The notes below the pieces were generated by a model that was not told where the DNA came from, ran no database searches, and was given only the letters and a program-made list of their open reading frames with translations. This document shows, in pieces, positions 46,705 through 54,288 of a stretch of 64,000 nucleotides of DNA; position 1 is the first letter of the stretch, and each line of letters starts with the position of its first letter. Origin of the DNA: Pontibacter litorisediminis (GTDB taxonomy: Bacteria > Bacteroidota > Bacteroidia > Cytophagales > Hymenobacteraceae). The position numbers and the translations under genes were made by a program. The stretch spans positions 226,855 through 290,854 of the forward strand of contig NZ_JARDUA010000007.1 in assembly GCF_029360645.1 (NCBI RefSeq), given 5' to 3'.

Positions 46705-46971
46705 GCTTTTCCTAGTATTCTGCAATAGCCTGTTGAGCCTTTTAGTACGCACGCCTGCATAGGTTCTTCTGAAATGCTGCTTGTTCAACTGTACATACAG
46801 CCCATCTGAACCAAAGGCTTATATCCTGAACAGTTGCCTGTTCTTCTGGCTAGGATCTGGCTTTCACTCTTGCTAGCCTATAAATGCTGAACTTTGCCGG
46901 CACTTTGCTCATATTGGCGGTAGTATGTAAGAGCCTGCTTCAAATCAAAAGGATATAATCTAAATTTGTTT

Positions 46972-46979
46972 TACTTTTG
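46972..46979 (+). promoter_or_regulatory. Candidate -7 promoter element of the acyltransferase
   Basis: TACTTTTG fits the Bacteroidota -7 consensus TAnnTTTG and lies 33 bp before the start codon at 47012. A second match, TAAATTTG, is at 46961-46968. I see no clear TTG at the -33 distance. Confidence 0.35.
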
Positions 46980-47011
46980 TGTGCTAATTCACAAATGAAA
47001 ACAATTCTTAT

Positions 47012-48091
47012 ATGGCTGTTGCTTCAAAAAAAGACACAGGCTTCTTCAATTCTCTCCAAATCTTCCGGGGCATAGCTGCTCTAATGGTAGTCTTTCATCA
47101 CCAGTGGCCTTCCTTCACTTACTTCTTTGGGATTGAGGACAGTACTCTTGCCTTTATCGCTGGATTAGGAAAACATGGAGTTGACTTCTTCTTTGTCCTA
47201 TCAGGCTTTATTATCACATACTCCTGCTATAATAAAGTAGCTAGTCTTGATAATAACAAGTCCTATCTTCTCAACAGGGTATTAAGAATTTATATCCCTT
47301 ACCTTCCTATTGCTGTGGCTATGTTACTGCTATATTGTTTATTCCCTAATATGTCAGAAAGCAATAGAAATATAAGCTGGCTTACCTCCCTCACACTAAT
47401 ACCAGATGGTTCACCAGCCTTGTCTGTAGCCTGGACATTAGTTCACGAAATGATGTTCTACCTGTTGTTCCTTATTTGGTTTTATAGCAAAAGAGCTTGG
47501 TACTTGTTTACAGCTATATGGGCAGCAACAATAGTGTATCTGAATTGGGTTCAGGTAAGTATAGCGTGGGAGAGTATCCCTGTCCTAAAGTATTTTGCTT
47601 CTGTGTATAATCTAGAGTTCATTATGGGCTTTTATCTTGCTATTCTGGTAAAGAAGACCAAGCTAGCAGGGCAGCCAGTTCTCCTTATAGCGGCCGCTAC
47701 AGTATTTATTGCAGCGGTGCTTTTGAAACTTTATGAATGGCAGGCCCCCATTACTCTAGTATTTGCGGTGAGCTTTGTCTTTCTGATTCTAGGCAGTATC
47801 AACACAGCACTGGATAACATCAAATCTTCTAACCTGCTGATGATGTTGGGCAATGCTTCTTACTCTATTTACTTAGTACATAACCCGGAGATAAGTGTTC
47901 TGGTGAGGTTATTCCCAAAGTACTCGGAAGGTCTTTATACAGGAATTGTTTTTGTAACAGTGTTTACCATATGCTGCCTTACCGGTGTAGTGTATAGTAA
48001 AGTATTTGAAGAGTACCTCCTGAAGAAAGCAAAAAGCAAGTTGCTACCAACTCCATCCAAAGACCTAGTACAACTCAAGGGTGTTAAGTAG
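47012..48091 (+). CDS. Acyltransferase 3 family membrane protein (probable polysaccharide O-acetyltransferase)
   Basis: A 359-residue integral membrane protein with about ten transmembrane segments. The family opening is LQIFRGIAALMVVFHHQWPS, with the paired histidines essential in this family, and HGVDFFFVLSGFIITY (about residues 53-70). Members transfer acetyl or other acyl groups to sugars of surface polysaccharides. It is first in the cluster and markedly AT-rich compared with ald. It is enclosed between two copies of the ald 3' end (46353-46630 and 48246-48525), so it looks like an insertion together with its flanks. Confidence 0.9.
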   Translation: MAVASKKDTGFFNSLQIFRGIAALMVVFHHQWPSFTYFFGIEDSTLAFIAGLGKHGVDFFFVLSGFIITYSCYNKVASLDNNKSYLLNRVLRIYIPYLPIAVAMLLLYCLFPNMSESNRNISWLTSLTLIPDGSPALSVAWTLVHEMMFYLLFLIWFYSKRAWYLFTAIWAATIVYLNWVQVSIAWESIPVLKYFASVYNLEFIMGFYLAILVKKTKLAGQPVLLIAAATVFIAAVLLKLYEWQAPITLVFAVSFVFLILGSINTALDNIKSSNLLMMLGNASYSIYLVHNPEISVLVRLFPKYSEGLYTGIVFVTVFTICCLTGVVYSKVFEEYLLKKAKSKLLPTPSKDLVQLKGVK

Positions 48092-48245
48092 GGCCTGATG
48101 TCGCAACTAAGTAATTAGAAAGCGGCTGGTTAAGAATCTACATGTTCCACTTATTTCGCTTTTTACCTACCACAATATACAAGAACAGTAGCTTCCTAAC
48201 CCGGCACGAGATTGCTAAGTCTTTTGATTTAATTGCCTTAGTAGG

Positions 48246-48404
48246 TTCTCCAAGTACGGCGGCATCAACGAGGTGCTATTCATGAACGAGCACTACCGCA
48301 GCGGCGTCTACATCTACAAGGGCAGCCTGACCAACGCCCACATCGCCAAGCGGTTTGGGATGAGGTGTAAGGAGCTGGGGCTGATGATTGCGGTGCGGAA
48401 TTAA
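48246..48404 (+). pseudogene. Truncated ald remnant (last 53 codons)
   Basis: 159 bp that read FSKYGGINEVLFMNEH to the LMIAVRN terminus of alanine dehydrogenase, with the stop codon kept. It has no start or upstream part. Compared with the intact ald there are 13 base differences but only one amino-acid change (Tyr to Cys near the end), so the fragment comes from a functional, moderately diverged allele rather than from decay of a fresh duplication. Confidence 0.9.
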
Positions 48405-48525
48405 TTTGGTCGCGAGGTAATTACGGGATTTATGGGATCAGTAGGGGATCAAGGTTCCCCGCCACGGATAAGTCTTGGATCCCGAACTTGTTTCGGGGGA
48501 GGGGTAAGGGTGGTTGGAGCCGGTA
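48246..48525 (+). repeat. ald 3' end, second copy of the direct repeat
   Basis: Copy of 46353-46630 with a 2-bp length difference near the right end. It brackets the acyltransferase gene together with the first copy, in the same orientation. Confidence 0.92.
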
Positions 48526-48672
48526 TCTGCTTTTTCAAGACAGTAATTTGCAAAGGCAATAAGTATGTATGCGCATAAGTGAATCAGAAGCAGCAAGAAC
48601 CTCTTGGTGTTGTTATTCTATTAAGGATATGATATTTTCTTAGGGAATGCTGCTAATGTAAAAGGTTAAAGG

Positions 48673-48680
48673 TAACTTTG
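48673..48680 (+). promoter_or_regulatory. Candidate -7 promoter element of the rfbC-led operon
   Basis: TAACTTTG matches TAnnTTTG and lies 122 bp before the rfbC start codon. A -33 TTG is not obvious. Confidence 0.35.
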
Positions 48681-48801
48681 CCTCTGCGTAGAATAGCACT
48701 AAGTATTCCTTACGCAAATGCGGCAGGAATGTTAAGTATGAATGCCGGCGACTGTTCGGTTCAGCACTTAATGCGATAAAAGAAGTATACGAAGTATTCT
48801 A

Positions 48802-49365
48802 ATGAAGATTATCAATACACCTATTTCCGGGTGCTACCTTATAAAGCCAGCTATATTTGAAGATAGTAGAGGCTACTTCTATGAAAGCTTTAATGAAGCA
48901 AAATTTAATAACCTGACAGGTGCTGATGTGCATTTTGTGCAGGATAACCAATCTTTTTCCTCTTACGGCGTTCTAAGGGGGCTGCACTTTCAGCAAGGTG
49001 CCTATGCACAGGCGAAATTGGTATGGGTTTTAAAAGGGGAGGTATTGGATGTGGCAGTAGATTTGCGGCCCGAATCTCCAACTTTTGGAGAACATTATTC
49101 TGTGGTATTATCAGCAGAAAATAAGCTGCAGTTTTTCATTCCAAGAGGTTTTGCCCATGGCTTTGTAGTGTTGAGTAAAGAGGCGGAGTTCTTCTACAAG
49201 TGTGACAACTACTATAATAAAGAGTCAGAAGGAAGTGTTCTATATAGTGATTCAGAATTAGGGATAGACTGGAGAGTAGCACCTGACGATATTATTGTTT
49301 CGGCTAAAGACAAAGAAAGTGAACCGTTTGCGGCTTTTAAAAGGTCGATAACTGAAAAGATATAA
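48802..49365 (+). CDS. rfbC: dTDP-4-dehydrorhamnose 3,5-epimerase (RfbC/RmlC-like)
   Basis: A 187-residue cupin-fold epimerase of normal length. The catalytic base lies in VLRGLHFQQ and the conserved tyrosine in FFYKCDNYYN; the IPRGFAHGFVVLS and DSELGIDW motifs are also standard. It acts on dTDP-4-keto-6-deoxy sugars. Because rfbB (dehydratase) and rfbD (reductase) are not in this window, either they are elsewhere or this enzyme works on another dTDP-keto sugar. AT-rich in composition, unlike rfbA directly after it. Confidence 0.93.
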   Translation: MKIINTPISGCYLIKPAIFEDSRGYFYESFNEAKFNNLTGADVHFVQDNQSFSSYGVLRGLHFQQGAYAQAKLVWVLKGEVLDVAVDLRPESPTFGEHYSVVLSAENKLQFFIPRGFAHGFVVLSKEAEFFYKCDNYYNKESEGSVLYSDSELGIDWRVAPDDIIVSAKDKESEPFAAFKRSITEKI

Positions 49366-49421
49366 TACTTATTTTAGCAAAAAGCAGTGCGTAGAGGAAA
49401 TAGATACACCAGAGAGAACAA

Positions 49422-50291
49422 ATGAAAGGAATCATACTTGCCGGTGGCTCGGGCACCCGGCTGCACCCCCTGACGCTGGCGGTGAGCAAGCAGCTCATGC
49501 CGGTCTACGACAAGCCGATGATCTATTACCCCCTGTCCACGCTCATGCTAGCTGGCATAAGTGAGATTCTGATCATCTCTACACCTCACGACCTGCCCCT
49601 GTTTGAGCGCCTTTTGGGCGACGGCTCGCAGATCGGCTGCCGCTTCTCCTACAAGGTGCAGGAGGAGCCCAACGGGCTGGCGCAGGCCTTCGTAATCGGG
49701 GAGGAGTTCATCGGAAAGGACAAGGTGGCCCTGGTGCTGGGGGATAACATCTTCTACGGCTCGGGGATGAGCAAGCTCCTGCAGGCCAACAATGACCCGG
49801 ACGGGGGCGTGGTGTACGCCTACCACGTGCATGACCCGGAGCGCTACGGGGTGGTGGAGTTCGACAAGGGCATGAAGGCAGTCTCGATCGAGGAGAAGCC
49901 AAAGGAGCCAAAGAGCAGCTACGCCGTGCCGGGGCTCTACTTCTACGACAACGAGGTGGTGGAGATCGCCAAAAACCTGGAGCCCAGTGCGCGGGGCGAG
50001 TACGAGATCACGGACGTGAATAAGGAGTACCTCAGGCGGGGCAGGCTGAAGGTGGGCATCCTCAACCGCGGCACGGCCTGGCTCGACACGGGCACGGTCC
50101 AGTCGCTGATGCAGGCGGCCACGTTTGTGCAGGTGATTGAGGAGCGGCAGGGCCTGAAGATCGGCTGCATTGAGGAGGTGGCCTGGCGCATGGGCTTCAT
50201 CTCAGACGGGCAGCTGCGGGAGATCGCCGAGCCGCTGAGGAAGAGCGGCTACGGAGAGTACCTGCTCCGCATGCTAAAGGAGAAGTTTTAA
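49422..50291 (+). CDS. rfbA: Glucose-1-phosphate thymidylyltransferase (RfbA/RmlA)
   Basis: A 289-residue nucleotidyltransferase that makes dTDP-glucose from glucose-1-phosphate and dTTP. The opening [32 protein letters not shown] is diagnostic; [10 protein letters not shown] holds the metal-binding Asp and [30 protein letters not shown] is the usual middle part. The gene is strikingly GC-rich with GC-ending codons, while rfbC before it and the epimerase after it are AT-rich. Confidence 0.96.
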   Translation: MKGIILAGGSGTRLHPLTLAVSKQLMPVYDKPMIYYPLSTLMLAGISEILIISTPHDLPLFERLLGDGSQIGCRFSYKVQEEPNGLAQAFVIGEEFIGKDKVALVLGDNIFYGSGMSKLLQANNDPDGGVVYAYHVHDPERYGVVEFDKGMKAVSIEEKPKEPKSSYAVPGLYFYDNEVVEIAKNLEPSARGEYEITDVNKEYLRRGRLKVGILNRGTAWLDTGTVQSLMQAATFVQVIEERQGLKIGCIEEVAWRMGFISDGQLREIAEPLRKSGYGEYLLRMLKEKF

Positions 50292-50307
50292 ACACATTTT
50301 TGATATT

Positions 50308-51360
50308 ATGAAGGTTCTAGTAACAGGTAGTGCAGGCTTTATAGGCTTTCATTTAGTTAATAGATTGTTAGAGAGAGGAGATGAGGTTGTTGGGTTTGAT
50401 AATATAAATAACTATTACGAAGTTCGTCTCAAATATGGAAGGTTAGAAGAAGCAGGTATTGTAAAGGAGGAGATTGAACAAGGGAGGTTAATGCAAAGCA
50501 AAAAATTTAATAGTTATAAATTCGTTAAGGAGGATTTAACAAATAAAGACTTTTTATTGAATCTGTTTAAATCAGAAAAATTTGATGCAGTTGTTAATCT
50601 GGCTGCACAGGCTGGCGTCAGGTACTCATTGGAAAATCCTGATGAGTATATTGCCTCGAATGTACAAGGATTTTTAAATATACTTGAAGCATGCAGATAC
50701 TATCCTGTTAAGCATTTAGTATATGCTTCTTCAAGCTCTGTATATGGGACAAATACGAAAATTCCCTTTTCTACTAAAGATGCGGTTGACCATCCTATTT
50801 CTTTGTATGCCGCGACTAAGAAATCGAATGAACTTATGGCTCATACCTATAGCCATCTGTTTAATATTCCAACAACCGGAATCCGATTCTTTACTGTTTA
50901 TGGACCTTGGGGAAGACCTGATATGGCGCTCTTCCTTTTCACTCGCAAAATTTTAAATGGTGATCCTATAGAGGTTTATAACAACGGAGAAATGAAGCGT
51001 GACTTCACCTATATTGATGATATAGTAGAAGGTATAGTAAAAGTGCTTGATAAACCTCAATCAGTTAGTAAAAACTCAAGTGGTAACAGCCTCGAAGCCT
51101 TAAAAACAAAAGCACCCTACAAAATCCATAACATTGGAAATTCCTCTCCTGTGCTTTTAACAGATTTTATTGATGCGCTTGAAGAATCGATCGGGCAAAA
51201 AGCGGAAAGACAATTAAAGCCCTTACAACCTGGAGATGTATTATCTACATGGGCAGATGTAAATGACTTAATAAAAAACCACAACTACCAACCTAAGACA
51301 GAGTTACGAACAGGAATTACTAATTTTGTTAAATGGTATAGAGAGTTTTACAAAGTTTAG
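50308..51360 (+). CDS. NAD-dependent epimerase, UDP-glucuronate 4-epimerase-like
   Basis: A 350-residue extended short-chain dehydrogenase. It has the Rossmann motif TGSAGFIGFHLVNRLLERGD, the family marker FDNINNYYEVRLKYGRLEEAG, the SSSSVYG serine, the catalytic YAATKK, and GRPDMALFLFTRKILNGDPIEVYN in the substrate-binding half. The opening and the insert after the first strand fit UDP-glucuronate/UDP-GalNAcA 4-epimerases. It would supply a uronic acid for the polysaccharide. AT-rich composition. Confidence 0.88.
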   Translation: MKVLVTGSAGFIGFHLVNRLLERGDEVVGFDNINNYYEVRLKYGRLEEAGIVKEEIEQGRLMQSKKFNSYKFVKEDLTNKDFLLNLFKSEKFDAVVNLAAQAGVRYSLENPDEYIASNVQGFLNILEACRYYPVKHLVYASSSSVYGTNTKIPFSTKDAVDHPISLYAATKKSNELMAHTYSHLFNIPTTGIRFFTVYGPWGRPDMALFLFTRKILNGDPIEVYNNGEMKRDFTYIDDIVEGIVKVLDKPQSVSKNSSGNSLEALKTKAPYKIHNIGNSSPVLLTDFIDALEESIGQKAERQLKPLQPGDVLSTWADVNDLIKNHNYQPKTELRTGITNFVKWYREFYKV

Positions 51361-51410
51361 AAAGTACATATAAATATATTGTATAAAATAATATTACGTA
51401 TATAAAGAAA

Positions 51411-52424
51411 ATGTTAACTGGAAAATCAGTATTAATAACCGGAGGCACAGGTTCTCTAGGTAAAGCCCTTACGAAGCATATATTAGAGACCTATCCAAAC
51501 ATCAAGCGCTTAGTTATCTTCTCCAGAGATGAGCAGAAACAATTCCTGATGGCTCAGGAGTTTCCTCACGATAGGTTTCCTCAAGTCCGCTTTTTTATTG
51601 GTGATGTTAGAGATTATGATCGGATGAAGAGAGCTTTGAAGGGTATTGATTACGTTATTCATGCCGCTGCTATGAAGCATGTGCCAATAGCGGAGTATAA
51701 CCCCATGGAGTGTGTAAAAACTAACATACTTGGTGCCGAAAATATAATCAATGCATGTCTGGAAACGGAAGTAGAACGTGTTGTAGCACTTTCTACTGAT
51801 AAAGCCGCAGCTCCTATTAACCTATATGGCGCTACTAAATTAGCCTCTGATAAGCTCTTTGTAGCTGCCAATAATATTAAGGGGTGGAACCCCATTCGTT
51901 TCTCTGTAGTGCGCTATGGAAATGTAATGGGGTCTAATGGTTCAGTTATACCATTCTTTTTGAATAAGAAGAAGGAAGGCGTACTCCCTATCACTGACAC
52001 AACAATGACAAGGTTTAATATCAGCCTGCAAGGTGGTGTAGATATGGTGATGCATGCCCTAGAAACTGCTTGGGGTGGAGAAATCTTTGTGCCAAAGATT
52101 CCGTCCTACAAAATTACTGATGTAGCAGACGCTATTGGACCTGAGTGCGAGAAGAAAGTAGTAGGTATAAGACCAGGTGAGAAAATTCATGAAGAAATGA
52201 TTACTTCTTCCGACTCTTACTATACCTATGACCTTGGAAAGTATTATGCCATAGTTCCGGCTATACCAAGGTGGAATCTTGAAGCTTTTATTAAAGAATT
52301 TGACGCTGAAAAGGTACCGGCAGGCTTTCGATATAACTCAGGTGAAAACACAGAGTGGGTGTCAGTTGAGGAGTTGAGAGAACTTATTAAGGAACACGTA
52401 GACGATACATTTTCTGTATGCTAG
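51411..52424 (+). CDS. pseB: PseB: UDP-N-acetylglucosamine 4,6-dehydratase (inverting)
   Basis: The first enzyme of pseudaminic acid synthesis, 337 residues. Rossmann motif TGGTGSLGKALTKHILE, the family block DVRDYDRMKRAL with HAAAMKHVPIAEYNPMECVKTN, catalytic residues in LSTDKAAAPINLYGATKLASD and the RFSVVRYGNVMGSNGSVIPFF motif. It converts UDP-GlcNAc to the 4-keto-6-deoxy-L-arabino-hexulose product by dehydration with C5 inversion. It overlaps pseC by 7 bp. Its AT-rich composition contrasts sharply with pseC. Confidence 0.96.
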   Translation: MLTGKSVLITGGTGSLGKALTKHILETYPNIKRLVIFSRDEQKQFLMAQEFPHDRFPQVRFFIGDVRDYDRMKRALKGIDYVIHAAAMKHVPIAEYNPMECVKTNILGAENIINACLETEVERVVALSTDKAAAPINLYGATKLASDKLFVAANNIKGWNPIRFSVVRYGNVMGSNGSVIPFFLNKKKEGVLPITDTTMTRFNISLQGGVDMVMHALETAWGGEIFVPKIPSYKITDVADAIGPECEKKVVGIRPGEKIHEEMITSSDSYYTYDLGKYYAIVPAIPRWNLEAFIKEFDAEKVPAGFRYNSGENTEWVSVEELRELIKEHVDDTFSVC

Positions 52425-53599
52425 CTAACCCTATCCCCTACGGTCGCCAGCACATCACCGAGGCCGACATCCGGGCGGTGGTGGAGACGCTGCAGTCCGA
52501 CTATCTGACGCAGGGGCCGAAGGTGGCCCAGTTCGAGGAGGCTTTTGCCAAGTATGTGGGGGCCCGCTACGCCGTGGCCTGCGCCAACGGCACAGCCGCC
52601 CTGCACCTGTGCACGCTGTCCCTGGGCGTGAACGAGGCGTCACGGGTGATCACCACGCCCATCACCTTCGCCGCCTCGGCCAACTGCGTGCGCTACTGCG
52701 GGGGGCAGGTCGAGTTCGCCGACATCGACCCGCAAACGGCCCTGCTGGACCTGGAGAAGGTGCGTGAATTGGTGGAGAGCAAGCCCCTGGGCTACTACGC
52801 TGGCATCATCCCCGTGGACTTTGCCGGCAACCCGGTGAACCTGGAGGCCTTCCGCCAGCTGGCCGACGCCCACGGCCTGTGGCTCATCGAGGACGCGGCC
52901 CACTCCCCCGGCGGCTACTTTATCGACAGCCGGGGAGAGAAGCAGCACTGCGGCAACGGCCGGTTTGCTGACCTGGCCATATTCTCCTTCCACCCCGTCA
53001 AGCACATCGCCACGGGCGAGGGCGGCATGGTCACCACCAACGACGAGGCGCTGTACAAAAAGCTTTTGCTCTACCGCACCCACGGCATCACGCGCGATAC
53101 AGAGCTTATGGTGGAGCACCACGGTGGCTGGTACATGGAGATGCAGGAGCTGGGCTATAACTACCGCATCCCCGACATGCTCTGCGCCCTGGGCCTCTCG
53201 CAGCTGGAGCGGGCCGACGAGGGTATGGCCCGCAGGAGGGAAATTGCTCAAGTATACGAAGAGGCTTTTGCAGTTATGGAGGGAATACAGACGTTGGCTA
53301 CCACCAAAGAGGCGCTCTACGGGGAGGAGACCGGCCATGCCTACCACCTCTACGTCATCCGCACTGAGAACCGCAAGGGCCTCTATGACTACCTGCGCGA
53401 GCACCAGATTTTTGCGCAGGTGCACTACATCCCGGTCCACACCATGCCCTACTACCGGGGCCTGGGCTACAGCAAGGGCGACTTCCCGCAGGCAGAGCAC
53501 TACTACGAAGAGTGCCTGAGCCTGCCGATGTACCCGACGCTGACCGAAGGAGAGCAGGCGTATGTCATCGAGCGGGTGAAGGAGTTTGTTCAGAGGTGA
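52418..53599 (+). CDS. pseC: PseC: UDP-4-amino-4,6-dideoxy-N-acetyl-beta-L-altrosamine transaminase
   Basis: A 393-residue PLP-dependent aminotransferase of the DegT/DnrJ/EryC1 family, second step of the pathway. The PLP-binding lysine is in FSFHPVKHIATGEGGMV; other markers are IPYGRQHITEADIRAVVE at the start, CANGTAALHLCTLSLG and LIEDAAHSPGGYF. GC-rich with a small AT-richer patch near 53240-53300. The end overlaps the GTG start of pseF (GTGA). Confidence 0.95.
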   Translation: MLANPIPYGRQHITEADIRAVVETLQSDYLTQGPKVAQFEEAFAKYVGARYAVACANGTAALHLCTLSLGVNEASRVITTPITFAASANCVRYCGGQVEFADIDPQTALLDLEKVRELVESKPLGYYAGIIPVDFAGNPVNLEAFRQLADAHGLWLIEDAAHSPGGYFIDSRGEKQHCGNGRFADLAIFSFHPVKHIATGEGGMVTTNDEALYKKLLLYRTHGITRDTELMVEHHGGWYMEMQELGYNYRIPDMLCALGLSQLERADEGMARRREIAQVYEEAFAVMEGIQTLATTKEALYGEETGHAYHLYVIRTENRKGLYDYLREHQIFAQVHYIPVHTMPYYRGLGYSKGDFPQAEHYYEECLSLPMYPTLTEGEQAYVIERVKEFVQR

Positions 53600-54288
53600 A
53601 AAGCATAGCGATCATACCGGCACGCGGGGGCAGCAAGCGCATTCCCCGCAAGAACATCCGCCCCTTCCTGGGTAGGCCTATCATTGCCTATTCAATAGAA
53701 GCTGCGCTGCAGTCAGGGCTGTTCGGGGAGGTGATGGTCTCCACAGACGACGAGGAGATCGCGCAGGTGGCCCGGGAGCACGGGGCAAGCGTGCCCTTCC
53801 TGAGGAGCCGGGAAGCGTCGGACGATTTGGCCACCACGGCGCAGGTGCTAGAGGAGGTGCTGGCAAAGTACAAGGAAGCGGGAGAGGAGTTTGATGTGGC
53901 CTGCTGCCTCTACCCTACCGCCCCCTTCGTGACCGGCGAGCTGCTGCAGGCAGGCTACGCAAAGCTTAAAGAGGGGGATTTCGACACGGTGTTCCCGGTC
54001 CTGAGGTACAGCTACCCGATCTGGCGCAGCCTGAAGGTGGAGCAAGGCAGGGCCGCGATGAACTGGCCAGAGCACCTGAACTCCCGCTCGCAGGACCTGC
54101 CGGCCGCCTTCCACGACGCCGGGCAGTTCTACTGGTTTAAAGTTGACAGGTTCCTGGAGGGCAAGAGGCTGCTCACCGACAACTCCGGGGTGATGGAGCT
54201 CGCCGAGCTGGAGGCCCAGGACATCGACTCGGAGACTGACTGGAGGCTGGCCGAGCTCAAGTATAAACTGCTGCATAACATTGCCTGA
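53596..54288 (+). CDS. pseF: PseF: CMP-pseudaminic acid synthetase (cytidylyltransferase)
   Basis: A 230-residue cytidylyltransferase, last step of CMP-pseudaminic acid formation. I choose the GTG at 53596, which overlaps the pseC stop codon and gives the standard opening VKSIAIIPARGGSKRIPRKNIRPF; a longer in-frame form from 53512 would run backwards over pseC and has no similarity. Further markers are MVSTDDEEIAQVAREHGA and CCLYPTAPFV. It shares 8 bp with the next gene. Confidence 0.95.
   Translation: MKSIAIIPARGGSKRIPRKNIRPFLGRPIIAYSIEAALQSGLFGEVMVSTDDEEIAQVAREHGASVPFLRSREASDDLATTAQVLEEVLAKYKEAGEEFDVACCLYPTAPFVTGELLQAGYAKLKEGDFDTVFPVLRYSYPIWRSLKVEQGRAAMNWPEHLNSRSQDLPAAFHDAGQFYWFKVDRFLEGKRLLTDNSGVMELAELEAQDIDSETDWRLAELKYKLLHNIA

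Larger units (their letters stand above)
46512..47011. other. Non-coding region between ald and the acyltransferase, with an inverted repeat
   Basis: 500 bp without a gene. The left part is the ald downstream segment shared with 48405-48525. From 46632 on, 12-bp perfect inverted arms (46632-46643 and 46693-46704) enclose 49 nt that are very AT-rich and include a smaller TGCT/AGCA stem. After 46700 the sequence is AT-rich and belongs in composition to the polysaccharide cluster. Confidence 0.7.
48092..48801. other. Non-coding region holding a second ald 3' fragment and the rfbC leader
   Basis: 710 bp without an intact gene. 48246-48525 is a remnant of ald plus its downstream sequence. The rest (48526-48801) is AT-rich leader sequence before rfbC. 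A candidate promoter word is at 48673-48680. Confidence 0.75.

Noticed and set aside
46631..48245. Integrative element with integrase between the two ald tails
   Set aside because: No integrase, transposase or tRNA gene is visible between or next to the repeats, and the copies are too diverged for a target-site duplication.
52640..53500. Open frame of 286 codons opposite pseC
   Set aside because: Mirror image of a GC-rich gene; pseC has all PLP-aminotransferase motifs.
53512..53595. Upstream extension of pseF to an ATG at 53512
   Set aside because: The extra 28 residues lie inside pseC in another frame and do not resemble cytidylyltransferases; the GTG at 53596 gives the normal N-terminus.
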